This document shows, in pieces, positions 1 to 6,527 of a stretch of 8,744 nucleotides of DNA (its first letter is position 1; the number at the start of each line of letters is the position of its first letter). A model generated the notes under the pieces. The model searched no databases. It was not told where the DNA came from and worked only from the letters and a program-made list of their open reading frames with translations. This stretch comes from Alphaproteobacteria bacterium (lineage in GTDB: Bacteria; Pseudomonadota; Alphaproteobacteria; Kiloniellales; J153): contig RFLL01000124.1 in assembly GCA_003693905.1 (NCBI GenBank), positions 1 to 8,744 of the forward strand. The letters are read 5' to 3'. A program made the position numbers and the translations under genes.

Positions 1-326
1 ATCAGGGTGCTGATCTGCGACTCCAGCTGCGGCACGACGATCAGCAGGGCCAGCAGCAGTACCAGCAGGATGGCGACGAACACCAGCGTCACCGACAGGC
101 ACGATCGCGCCGCCAGCCGGTCAAGCTCGCCCATCACGGTAGCGGCGGTAAAACGGCGGGTGCGGATGTCGATGCCGACGGCGATCGGGCGGTCATCTTC
201 GGCGTCCGAGAGCACCGCATCGAGATGGTTGAGCGGCAGGTTGTCGATCGCCTCGTAGCCCATGTCTTCCAGGATCTTGAGCGCGGTCGAATGCCCCGCT
301 CCCGACAGGCCGGTCACCAAAACCAC
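1..326 (-). other. rapZ: RapZ-like N-terminal nucleotide-binding domain, with aberrant hydrophobic tail
   Basis: This is residues 228 onward of the HprK fusion. V228-L259 carries the RapZ N-terminal P-loop G-L-S-G-A-G-H-S (233-240) followed by the family's E-D-M-G-Y-E-A-I-D-N-L-P motif, and later G-I-D-I-R-T-R (about 281-287). RapZ is an RNase adapter that controls small RNAs of amino-sugar metabolism in enterobacteria; in alphaproteobacteria its role is unclear. The Walker A lysine is replaced by histidine (H239). RapZ homology runs to about F310. There the usual acidic F-L-D-C/A-D strand end and the arginine-rich R-R-x-x-x-T-R-R-x-H-P segment should follow, but the frame instead reads a hydrophobic stretch (V311-V326) ending P-Q-L-E-S-Q-I-S-T-L. 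That tail resembles an AI-2E/PerM permease. No independent ribosome site precedes the possible internal GTG starts near residue 220 or 228. Confidence 0.7.
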
Positions 327-1007
327 GCGCCGCGGCGTGCCCCGCGGCACGCCGTCGCGCGGACGTGCGGGCCGTTCCTCGTCGGTGCCGGGCCGGGTGC
401 CGGCGGGGAAGGTCGACAACGCGAGCGGGTCGTCGTCACCGGTCTGCGCGGCTTCGTGGCGAACGCGCACGGCGGCGCGGATCTTGGCGGCGGCCGACGG
501 GGTCTGCGGATCAAGGGTGAGATGCGGCACGCGAACGCCGAGAAGCATCTGCGTTTCCGGTTCGACGACCCGCTGCGGCGCGGCCCCGGGGACGAGGTCG
601 ACGATCAGGGTGACCGGCGCCTCGGATACCGTGGGAACATCGATGATGCCAAGGCCGCGGACCTCGATCCGGCCGGCGATCGGTGCCGGTGCGCGGGCGA
701 ACACGACCGCGTCCCGGCCCTTTGCGCCCTGTCCCCTTGCATCCCGGCGCTGCGCGCTCCGTACGGGCGCGCGGTGCAACAGACACATGTCATCGGCGAC
801 CAGACGCGCCCCGAGGTCGATCAGACGCAGCGCTAGGTCCGATTTTCCCACCCCCGGGGCCCCGCGCAGCAGCACCCCACACGGTCCCCGCGGCCCGTAA
901 ACGGTGACGCAGGTGGCATGGACTGCCTCGGGTTGCACGGGGACTTCGGTCACGGGGACTTCGGTATCGTCGGGAGGGCGCTCGGATCGGGTTCGGGACT
1001 GGGCCAT
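1..1007 (-). CDS. hprK: HPr kinase fused in frame to a RapZ-type P-loop domain (3' end beyond window)
   Basis: Read from ATG at 1007, 335 codons are open to the window edge. Residues about 30-184 are the short alphaproteobacterial HPr kinase/phosphorylase, which lacks the N-terminal domain of Firmicute enzymes: Walker A G49-S56 (GAPGVGKS), acidic pair D72-D73, and the family signature at 112-125 (G-R-I-E-V-R-G-L-G-I-I-D-V-P). The family phosphorylates HPr on serine and here probably feeds nitrogen-PTS signalling. A basic insert of roughly 18 residues (about 80-103) separates D73 from the signature. No stop follows the kinase: a Pro/Gly/Asp-rich linker (185-227) leads into a RapZ-like domain from V228. 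Third codon positions stay mostly G or C through the linker, which supports continuous coding. The start lies 9 bases after the chvG stop, with GGAG overlapping the end of chvG as a loose ribosome site. HprK identity is firm; the fusion is seen directly but could hide a sequencing error. Confidence 0.85.
   Translation of the reverse strand, partial: MAQSRTRSERPPDDTEVPVTEVPVQPEAVHATCVTVYGPRGPCGVLLRGAPGVGKSDLALRLIDLGARLVADDMCLLHRAPVRSAQRRDARGQGAKGRDAVVFARAPAPIAGRIEVRGLGIIDVPTVSEAPVTLIVDLVPGAAPQRVVEPETQMLLGVRVPHLTLDPQTPSAAAKIRAAVRVRHEAAQTGDDDPLALSTFPAGTRPGTDEERPARPRDGVPRGTPRRVVLVTGLSGAGHSTALKILEDMGYEAIDNLPLNHLDAVLSDAEDDRPIAVGIDIRTRRFTAATVMGELDRLAARSCLSVTLVFVAILLVLLLALLIVVPQLESQISTL
936..965 (-). 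repeat. Perfect tandem duplication of 15 bp in the 5' end of hprK
   Basis: Two back-to-back identical 15-base copies (936-950 and 951-965) encode T-E-V-P-V twice, at residues 15-24 of the fusion protein, ahead of the kinase core. The unit is a whole number of codons, so copy-number change would leave the frame intact. It lies in a disordered-looking N-terminal extension. Confidence 0.9.
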
Positions 1008-1016
1008 GGCGCCAGC

Positions 1017-2801
1017 TTACTCCGCCGGCAGACAAACGACAAAACGCGCACCACGCACGTGCCCGTCGGCATCGCGGATATTCTCGGCGTGGATGGTACC
1101 GCCGTGGGCTTCGACGATCTGCTTGGAAATGCTCAGCCCCAGGCCGGAATGGGTGCCGAATTTCTCGCCCTGTGGACGCTCGCTATAAAACCGGTCGAAG
1201 ATCGCTTCCAGCTTGTTGTCCGGAATGCCCGGCCCTTCGTCGGCGATCGTGAGCTCGATCGTGTCGCCGCGCCGCCGGGCCGTCAACGTGATCGTACCGC
1301 CGGGCGGGCTGAACGAGATCGCGTTGTTGATCAGATTGCGTACCACCTGCCCCAGGCGATCCTCGATCCCCGGCACGAACAGCGGGTCGTGGGGGGGTAG
1401 TTCGAGCCGAAATCGCGGCTGGCCTTCGCGCGCGGTGGCATTGTGGGCTTCGACCACGCCGCGCAGCAGGTGGGCAAGGTCAACCTGCTCGGTGCGGCTG
1501 CGCGACAGCTCCGCATCCAGTCGCGAGGCATCGGAGATGTCGCTGATCAGGCGGTCGAGGCGCTGCACGTCTTCAAGGATGATCGTCATCAACCTCTTCT
1601 GCTGCTCCGGATCCTTGATCCGGGCCACGGTTTCGACGGCGCTGCGCAGGGAGGTCAGCGGATTCTTGATTTCGTGCGCGACATCGGCGGCAAAGCCTTC
1701 GATTGCATCGAGACGCCGCCACAACGCCTCGGTCATGTCGCGCAAAGCCGCCGACAGCTCGCCGATCTCGTCGCCGCGGCCGGTGAAATCGGGGATCTGC
1801 TGCTGGCGGCCCTGGCCGTGGCGGACACGCTTGGCCGCTTCGGCCAGTTGCCGGATCGGCCGTGCGATCGTGCTGGCGAGATAGAACGACAGCAGGACCG
1901 TGACCGCCAACGCGGCGGCGAACACCAGCAGAATGTCGAGCCGGCGCGCCCGCACCGCGGCGTTGATGTCGGCCCCGTCCTTGGACACCATCAGGGCGCC
2001 GAGCACCTGGCGATAGCGCTGCACCGGCACCGCATAGGTGAGGATCAGGCGGCCGCCGCGCGCCACGCGCACCGCCCCGCCCGCCTCACCGTTCAAGGCA
2101 CGGACCACTTCCGGGTAATCGGAGGCCCGCTGGTAGCGCGCCTCGTGGTATTCCGGCAGATCCGCCGTCGACGGCAGCCATTCGATCGCCCGTTCGTAAA
2201 GCCGTTCTAGGCGCCGGAACCAGGTTCCTTCGTCGGGTGGCGGCAGTTCGACCACCTGAACCGGCCCGCCGGAGCCGGTGAGGACGTAACTGTCGGCGAC
2301 CAGCGTGCCCTTGCGATTGAAAATCCGCGCCCGCACCCCGGTATCGGCCAGCAGCACACGCATCAGATGACGCGCCATTTCCGGCACCAGGCGTTCCTCG
2401 CCATCCGGGGTAGCGACCACCGCAGTGGTGCCGAGCGACAGGGCGAAGCTGCGGGCTTGGACACGCAGGGAATCGAGCTCCGATTCAATCAGGGACTGGC
2501 GGTACTGGTCGAGGTGCAACAGGCCCAGAATCGGGATCACCAGGACCAGAACGTTGAGCAGCAGGATGCGCCGCGTCAGCGGCGACGGCCAGCCGCGACG
2601 GCGCCGGATGTGCGCCGCACGGGCCGGCGTCTGCCTCACGGCGACCGGAGACGCCGCTTCCGGGGCAACGGCGGCGCCGGTGGAACCGCCGGCCGCAGGC
2701 GCCTCGCGCGATCGCCCTCGCCCTGCCGCCGGCCGATCCGCGGCCGGAAGGCGGCGGCCCGAGGCGGGCCGGTCATGCGTCCTTGTAACGGTATCCGACA
2801 C
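1017..2801 (-). CDS. chvG: ChvG/ExoS-type sensor histidine kinase
   Basis: This membrane histidine kinase partners ChvI and in rhizobia and relatives senses acid or envelope stress. From a GTG start at 2801 it has 594 residues: a Pro/Ala/Arg-rich cytoplasmic extension (1-76), TM1 about 79-96, a periplasmic sensing region about 97-288, TM2 about 290-310, HAMP about 308-363, H-box with phosphoacceptor H376 (H-E-I-K-N-P), N-box N489-N493, G1 D521-P527 (D-E-G-P-G-I-P) and G2 around G553-S557. All catalytic boxes are intact. The start is uncertain. GTG 2801 overlaps the end of chvI by 29 bases; a second in-frame GTG at 2639 would remove most of the extension (540 residues); the open frame also reaches an ATG at 2921, deep inside chvI. 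None has a clear ribosome site, so translational coupling to chvI is likely. The stop is 9 bases before hprK. Confidence 0.9.
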   Translation of the reverse strand: MSDTVTRTHDRPASGRRLPAADRPAAGRGRSREAPAAGGSTGAAVAPEAASPVAVRQTPARAAHIRRRRGWPSPLTRRILLLNVLVLVIPILGLLHLDQYRQSLIESELDSLRVQARSFALSLGTTAVVATPDGEERLVPEMARHLMRVLLADTGVRARIFNRKGTLVADSYVLTGSGGPVQVVELPPPDEGTWFRRLERLYERAIEWLPSTADLPEYHEARYQRASDYPEVVRALNGEAGGAVRVARGGRLILTYAVPVQRYRQVLGALMVSKDGADINAAVRARRLDILLVFAAALAVTVLLSFYLASTIARPIRQLAEAAKRVRHGQGRQQQIPDFTGRGDEIGELSAALRDMTEALWRRLDAIEGFAADVAHEIKNPLTSLRSAVETVARIKDPEQQKRLMTIILEDVQRLDRLISDISDASRLDAELSRSRTEQVDLAHLLRGVVEAHNATAREGQPRFRLELPPHDPLFVPGIEDRLGQVVRNLINNAISFSPPGGTITLTARRRGDTIELTIADEGPGIPDNKLEAIFDRFYSERPQGEKFGTHSGLGLSISKQIVEAHGGTIHAENIRDADGHVRGARFVVCLPAE

Positions 2802-3474
2802 CGTACAGGGTTTCGATCTGGTTGAAGGACTCGTCGACGGCCTTGAACTTCTTGCGCAGCCGCTTGATGTGACTGTCGATGGTGCGGTCGTCGACGTAAA
2901 TGGATTCGCCATAGGCCGCATCCATCAACTGGTCCCGGCTTTTCACGTGCCCGGGGCGCTGGGCCAGCGCCTTGAGGATCAGGAACTCGGTCACCGTCAG
3001 GTTGACCGGCCGGCCTTTCCACGTGCACAGGTGGCGCGCACTGTCCAGCATCAGATCGCCGCGCACCACGGGTTTCTCGCCGCCGTCGGGGGCGGCTTCC
3101 TCCTTGGCGCTGCGTTCGCGGCGCAACAGGGCGCGGATGCGTTCGATCAGCAGGCGCTGGGAAAACGGCTTGGTGATGTAGTCGTCGGCGCCCATGCGCA
3201 GGCCCAGCAGCTCGTCCACCTCCTCGTCCTTCGAGGTCAGGAAGATGACCGGCACGTTCGAGGTCTGGCGCAGACGGCCGAGCAGCTCCATGCCGTCCAT
3301 CCGCGGCATCTTGATATCGAGGATCGCCAGATCCACCGGGTTCGTGGTCAACCCGCGCAGGGCCTCGCTGCCGTCGTTATAGACGCGCACCTTGAAGCCT
3401 TCGGCCTCCAGCGCCATCGACACCGACGTCAGGATGTTGTGATCGTCGTCGACCAGGGCGATGGTATTCTGCAT
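2773..3474 (-). CDS. chvI: ChvI-type OmpR-family response regulator
   Basis: This 233-residue response regulator is the partner of ChvG. The receiver domain (about 1-120) shows the acidic pocket D9-D11, phosphoacceptor D53 (L-D-I-K-M-P), switch T80 and conserved K102 (T-K-P-F). The C-terminal winged helix (about 137-231) carries the OmpR-type L-T-x-T-E-F start and the recognition region [15 protein letters not shown], ending G-V-G-Y-R-Y. Length and both domains match ChvI throughout. A strong ribosome site, AAGGAGG at 3481-3487, lies six bases before the ATG, fixing the start. It is the first gene of the leftward operon chvI-chvG-hprK and is divergent from pckA. The ChvI family activates envelope and exopolysaccharide genes and has been linked to pckA expression in Agrobacterium; whether it binds the region next door is an inference. 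Confidence 0.95.
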   Translation of the reverse strand: MQNTIALVDDDHNILTSVSMALEAEGFKVRVYNDGSEALRGLTTNPVDLAILDIKMPRMDGMELLGRLRQTSNVPVIFLTSKDEEVDELLGLRMGADDYITKPFSQRLLIERIRALLRRERSAKEEAAPDGGEKPVVRGDLMLDSARHLCTWKGRPVNLTVTEFLILKALAQRPGHVKSRDQLMDAAYGESIYVDDRTIDSHIKRLRKKFKAVDESFNQIETLYGVGYRYKDA

Positions 3475-3480
3475 CGTCGC

Positions 3481-3487
3481 CCTCCTT
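3481..3487 (-). promoter_or_regulatory. Ribosome binding site of chvI
   Basis: AAGGAGG on the minus strand, six bases before the chvI ATG, is a near-perfect anti-Shine-Dalgarno match and the strongest ribosome site in the window. It settles the chvI start. Confidence 0.85.
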
Positions 3488-3507
3488 CCGGAAGAAATTC
3501 CCTGGTT

Positions 3508-3538
3508 TTATAAGTAGTGCGCCGGACAGTCCACACAA
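3508..3538 (-). promoter_or_regulatory. Possible chvI promoter (weak)
   Basis: Just upstream of chvI the GC-rich sequence is interrupted by an AT-rich patch. On the minus strand it holds TTATAA (3508-3513) and, 19 bases further upstream, TTGTGT (3533-3538). A shifted hexamer, TACTTA (3511-3516), would give 16-base spacing. This is a plausible sigma-70-like arrangement but matches consensus poorly, so it is only a candidate. Confidence 0.25.
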
Positions 3539-3755
3539 CTGCCACGCTGCGGAGGGCCTGAAACATCAGGGACGGGACAGGACCACGCCTCCCGTTCCCG
3601 ATCCGTTCCTACGCGCGCGACAGCCGCGAAGACTGTTCGAGCGAACCGAACCGAGACGGCAACGATAACGGTCCCGCCCGCGTGCCCTGATCCTGCCCCA
3701 TGATTGTGGTCCGATTGCGGCACTGGAAGAGAGCCCGGGGGCAGCTAAGCGGACC

Positions 3756-3787
3756 GGGGCAAGCGCCCGAGCAAAGGGCGCTGCCCC
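3756..3787. repeat. Strong imperfect hairpin in the chvI/pckA intergenic region
   Basis: GGGGCA-a-GCGCCC and GGGCGC-TGCCCC pair over 12 bp with one bulged A, around a seven-base loop (3769-3775). No T-run follows on either strand, so it is not a classical terminator. It could be part of a pckA leader, a small RNA or an operator; its role is unknown. Confidence 0.6.
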
Positions 3788-3810
3788 GCCGTACGCGGAA
3801 CGAGCGCGGA

Positions 3811-3824
3811 GTGTACGCATACAC
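3811..3824. promoter_or_regulatory. Palindromic operator-like site GTGTA-N4-TACAC
   Basis: The 14-base site GTGTACGCATACAC matches its own reverse complement at 12 positions, the form of a dimeric regulator site. It lies about 310 bases upstream of the pckA start and about 340 upstream of chvI. No regulator can be named from the sequence. Confidence 0.35.
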
Positions 3825-4030
3825 CCGGTAGGGCGGGCGCCGGGCCGCTTTTCCTGCCGTTCCTGCCGTCGCCGCACAGGGACCTTGTTTTCCGGCGGCG
3901 TCATCCGCGCTCGCGCTCTGGCTTTGCCCGGCCGGATATGCCACTGTGCCAAGGATGGAAGCAAGACGGGCCACAAGCGCCCGCGATCGTTTGCGCCAAC
4001 GCGCGTGCCCGGGCGGCACCTGCCGCCGCC

Positions 4031-4050
4031 GGCCGGCGCCATCGCCGGCC
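4031..4050. repeat. Perfect 8-bp GC hairpin upstream of pckA
   Basis: GGCCGGCG and CGCCGGCC form a perfect stem around a CCAT loop, ending 80 bases before the pckA GTG. If transcribed it would be a very stable leader hairpin. It has no T-tract, so termination would have to be factor-dependent. Chance palindromes are fairly common in sequence this GC-rich. Confidence 0.5.
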
Positions 4051-4116
4051 TGTGCGGGCACGGCGCCGGGCCGATGGCTGTGGGCTCATGCCCGCGCCCC
4101 GGAGGGCCCGGAAGAC

Positions 4117-4122
4117 AGGGAG
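4117..4122 (+). promoter_or_regulatory. Ribosome binding site deciding the pckA GTG start
   Basis: AGGGAG lies eight bases before the GTG at 4131. The in-frame ATG at 4074 has no comparable site and would add 19 residues unlike the family's N-terminus, so the GTG is preferred. Confidence 0.65.
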
Positions 4123-4130
4123 ACAAGGAC

Positions 4131-5741
4131 GTGAACAGCATCGGACCGGTTTTCAGCCGCCACGGGCTGGAGCACCAGGGGCTCACCAACATCGCCACCG
4201 CATACTGGAACCTGAGCGCGCCTGCGCTGTACGAACATACCTTGCGCCGAAACCTCGGCCATCTCGCCCGCGGCGGGCCGCTCGTCGTCTACACCGGGCA
4301 GCACACCGGGCGCTCGCCGAACGACAAATTCATCGTCAAGGAGCCGAGCACCGCGAACGACATCTGGTGGGGCGATGTCAACGTGGCCACGACCGAGGAT
4401 CGCTTTGAGCGCCTGTACGCCAAAATGGTCGCGTACTTCCAAGGGCGCGATGTGTACGTTCAGGACGTCTTTGCCGGTGCCGATCCGGACTATCGTCTGC
4501 CGGTGCGGGTGATCAGCGAAAGTCCGTGGCACGCCCTGTTCACGGCCAACATGTTCATTCAGCCCGGCCACGATCTGCTGCACGATTTCGTGCCCCGGTT
4601 CACGGTCCTGCATGCCCCCGACCTGCATGCCGACCCGCACAGCGACGGAACCAATTCCCAGACCTTCATCGTCGTGCACTTCGCCCGGCGAATGGTGCTG
4701 ATCGGCGGCACCAGCTACGCCGGCGAAATCAAGAAGTCGATCTTTTCGGTGCTGAACTTTCTACTGCCACCGCGCGGCGTCCTGCCCATGCACTGCTCGG
4801 CCAACATCGGCCCGGCCGGTGACGTGGCGATCTTCTTCGGCCTGTCGGGCACCGGCAAGACCACGCTTTCGGCCGACAGCGCCCGGCGGCTGATCGGCGA
4901 CGACGAGCACGGCTGGTCCGACACCGGCGTTTTCAATTTCGAAGGCGGCTGCTACGCCAAGGTCATCCGTCTGTCGCGCGAAGCCGAGCCGGAAATCTAT
5001 GCCACCACCGAACGCTTCGGCACGATTCTGGAAAACGTCGTCATGGACGAGCTGACCGGGGCGCTCAACCTCGACGACAACCGCTATACCGAGAACACCC
5101 GCGCCAGCTATCCGCTGAATTTCATTCCCAACGTCAGCGACAGCGGCCGCGGCGGCCACCCCAAGAACATCATCATGCTGACCGCCGACGCCTTCGGCGT
5201 GCTGCCACCGATCAGCCGGCTGAGCCCGGCGCAGGCGATGTACCATTTCCTGTCCGGGTATACCGCGCGCGTCGCCGGTACCGAGAAGGGGCTCGGCAAC
5301 GAACCGAAAGCGACCTTTTCGACCTGCTTCGGGGCTCCGTTCATGCCCCGTCATCCGTCGGTCTATGCCAGACTTCTCGGCGACAAGATCCGCCACACCG
5401 GCGCCCACTGCTGGCTGGTCAACACGGGTTGGAGCGGCGGTTCCTACGGCGTCGGCACGCGGATGGCGATTCAGCACACCCGTGCTCTGGTGCGCGCCGC
5501 ACTCGACGGACGCCTGGCCGAAGTCCCGACCGAGAACCACCCGATCTTCGGGCTGGCCATGCCGACCGCCTGCCCCGACGTGCCGGCCGAGGTTCTCAAC
5601 CCGCGCAACACCTGGGCCGACAAGGACGCCTATGATCAGACCGCGCGCGAGCTGTCAGCCCGCTTCGAGGCCAACTTCAAGCAGTTCGAGGCCTACGTCG
5701 ACGACGAGGTGAAGGAAGTCGCGATCCGCGCCGCGGCGTGA
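4131..5741 (+). CDS. pckA: Phosphoenolpyruvate carboxykinase (ATP)
   Basis: This cytosolic enzyme converts oxaloacetate and ATP to phosphoenolpyruvate, CO2 and ADP, the committing step of gluconeogenesis from organic acids. The 536-residue product has the normal length for the ATP-dependent bacterial family and its landmarks in order: substrate-binding Y-T-G-Q-H-T-G-R-S-P-N-D-K-F near the N-terminus, G-T-S-Y-A-G-E-I-K-K-S, the conserved P-M-H-C-S-A-N segment, the kinase P-loop G237-T244 (G-L-S-G-T-G-K-T), metal-binding D257-D258 within L-I-G-D-D-E-H-G-W, and the adenine-site region N-T-R-A-S-Y-P-L. No catalytic residue is missing. Translation starts at GTG with a ribosome site eight bases upstream; the open frame continues upstream to 3885 but that part is not PEPCK-like. 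It is divergent from chvI and ends at a hairpin terminator. Confidence 0.97.
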   Translation: MNSIGPVFSRHGLEHQGLTNIATAYWNLSAPALYEHTLRRNLGHLARGGPLVVYTGQHTGRSPNDKFIVKEPSTANDIWWGDVNVATTEDRFERLYAKMVAYFQGRDVYVQDVFAGADPDYRLPVRVISESPWHALFTANMFIQPGHDLLHDFVPRFTVLHAPDLHADPHSDGTNSQTFIVVHFARRMVLIGGTSYAGEIKKSIFSVLNFLLPPRGVLPMHCSANIGPAGDVAIFFGLSGTGKTTLSADSARRLIGDDEHGWSDTGVFNFEGGCYAKVIRLSREAEPEIYATTERFGTILENVVMDELTGALNLDDNRYTENTRASYPLNFIPNVSDSGRGGHPKNIIMLTADAFGVLPPISRLSPAQAMYHFLSGYTARVAGTEKGLGNEPKATFSTCFGAPFMPRHPSVYARLLGDKIRHTGAHCWLVNTGWSGGSYGVGTRMAIQHTRALVRAALDGRLAEVPTENHPIFGLAMPTACPDVPAEVLNPRNTWADKDAYDQTARELSARFEANFKQFEAYVDDEVKEVAIRAAA

Positions 5742-5768
5742 ATCCGCCGGCCGAGCCCAGCGCTTCCG

Positions 5769-5809
5769 CATGCCCTGCCGCCCTGTCCAAGAGGCGGCAG
5801 GGCATGTTT
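5769..5809 (+). terminator. Rho-independent terminator of pckA, possibly shared with the convergent lipoprotein gene
   Basis: A perfect 14-bp stem (5769-5782 with 5793-5806) around a ten-base loop is followed by TTTCATT on the plus strand, 27 bases after the pckA stop. The convergent lipoprotein stop codon (5809-5811) is three bases from the stem, so the hairpin also lies directly after that gene. On the minus strand no T-run follows, so termination there would be weaker. Confidence 0.85.
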
Positions 5810-6468
5810 CATTCGGGCGGCAAGGAATCGAGGATGATCGTTCTTGTCACGCCGTTCGGCCCGGGAAAGTCCACGAACAGGGCGTGAATCATCAATGGAA
5901 TCACGCGCGCCGGCTCCGCTTCGGGGCCGATGCTGATGACGCGCCCTTCGAACACCTTCTTCGTTCGTCCGCGCCGCCATTGCGCGGCCTCGAACATGTC
6001 CAGGATCAAGGTTCGCCGATAGACGATCCGGGTTTCGTTGACGTAACCCAGGGGAACATGGCCGCCACTTTCGTAAATACGGGCGGAAAAGCGTTCCCCT
6101 GAACGGGTCACGCCGCTGACATGGGTGACGCGCGAAGGATCGTAGCCGTAGACCGGCCGGGCGATGCTTTCAGCCGTTCCGGGACCGATCGCATAGTCCA
6201 GTCGGACCACGACATCGCTGTCTTCGACCCGGGCGACCTGACGAAAGCCGCGCGCCTCAAGCGCATCGACGACACGGCTGGCGTAGGTGGCGAATTCCAG
6301 CGTATCGCCCTTGGCCTCGTCGGCCGGAACCAGAACGAAACGCGTGCCTTCAATGCGCTCAGGCAAGGTGTGAAACTGCGTGACCTCGGCAACGAAACCG
6401 GGACCGGCACATCCGCCGAGCATCACGGCAAGAAACACGAGAAACGATCTGGCCACGGCGCGAACCAT
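5809..6468 (-). CDS. DUF4136-type lipoprotein
   Basis: This 219-residue product begins with a lipoprotein signal: charged start, hydrophobic stretch 9-18 and lipobox L17-G-G-C20. Alanine after the cysteine fits outer-membrane sorting. The mature part resembles DUF4136-domain envelope lipoproteins: a T-x-F-H-T-L-P-x-x-x-x-G strand region, a V-V-D-A-L-E-A-R-G-F helix and then a D-V-V-V-R-L-D-Y strand, as in that fold. The family has no defined biochemical role. It follows the cytochrome genes by 59 bases on the same strand and is probably the last gene of their operon, although no ribosome site is visible before the ATG and a small hairpin lies between. It converges on pckA. The lipoprotein call is firm; the domain name is from memory of the pattern. 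Confidence 0.75.
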   Translation of the reverse strand: MVRAVARSFLVFLAVMLGGCAGPGFVAEVTQFHTLPERIEGTRFVLVPADEAKGDTLEFATYASRVVDALEARGFRQVARVEDSDVVVRLDYAIGPGTAESIARPVYGYDPSRVTHVSGVTRSGERFSARIYESGGHVPLGYVNETRIVYRRTLILDMFEAAQWRRGRTKKVFEGRVISIGPEAEPARVIPLMIHALFVDFPGPNGVTRTIILDSLPPE

Positions 6469-6483
6469 AATACCGATATGGCG

Positions 6484-6501
6484 GCCGGGACCACGCCCGG
6501 C
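6484..6501. repeat. Small inverted repeat between the cytochrome and lipoprotein genes
   Basis: GCCGGG and CCCGGC pair perfectly around a six-base loop. It lies after the cytochrome stop and 16 bases before the lipoprotein ATG. It has no T-run; it might attenuate transcription or mask the lipoprotein translation start, or be chance. Confidence 0.4.
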
Positions 6502-6527
6502 AAGAGCACTTCGCGAAACGGGCTGCG

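Larger units (their letters stand above)
3475..4130. other. Divergent chvI/pckA intergenic region without a convincing gene
   Basis: These 656 bases separate two divergent genes. Open frames exist on both strands (for example minus 3566-4198 and the upstream extension of the pckA frame from 3885), but their products are Arg/Pro/Gly/Ala-rich low-complexity translations, as expected from random high-GC sequence, and show no family I recognise. The region holds the chvI ribosome site and candidate promoter at its left end, three inverted repeats (listed separately), a short CCTGCCGT direct repeat near 3851-3868, and the pckA ribosome site at its right end. The length would leave room for a long pckA leader or a small RNA, but nothing in the sequence proves either. 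Confidence 0.6.

Noticed and set aside
225..900. Plus-strand open frames over the hprK region
   Set aside because: The minus strand encodes the HprK Walker A and signature motif in one continuous frame; the plus translations are Arg/Gly-rich with no motif.
2425..3513. Long plus-strand open frame (362 codons) opposite chvI and the start of chvG
   Set aside because: It is the antisense shadow of a fully convincing response regulator; its translation has no recognisable domain and no ribosome site.
3885..4130. Upstream extension of the pckA frame
   Set aside because: It would make a protein about 80 residues longer than the family, with no PEPCK-like content; the GTG at 4131 has the only good ribosome site.
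3566..4198. Minus-strand open frame of 210 codons in the chvI/pckA gap
   Set aside because: Low-complexity Arg/Pro/Gly/Ala translation, overlaps the start of pckA, no ribosome site and no family resemblance.
4761..5540. Minus-strand open frame of 259 codons inside pckA
   Set aside because: Antisense shadow of a gene with all catalytic motifs intact.
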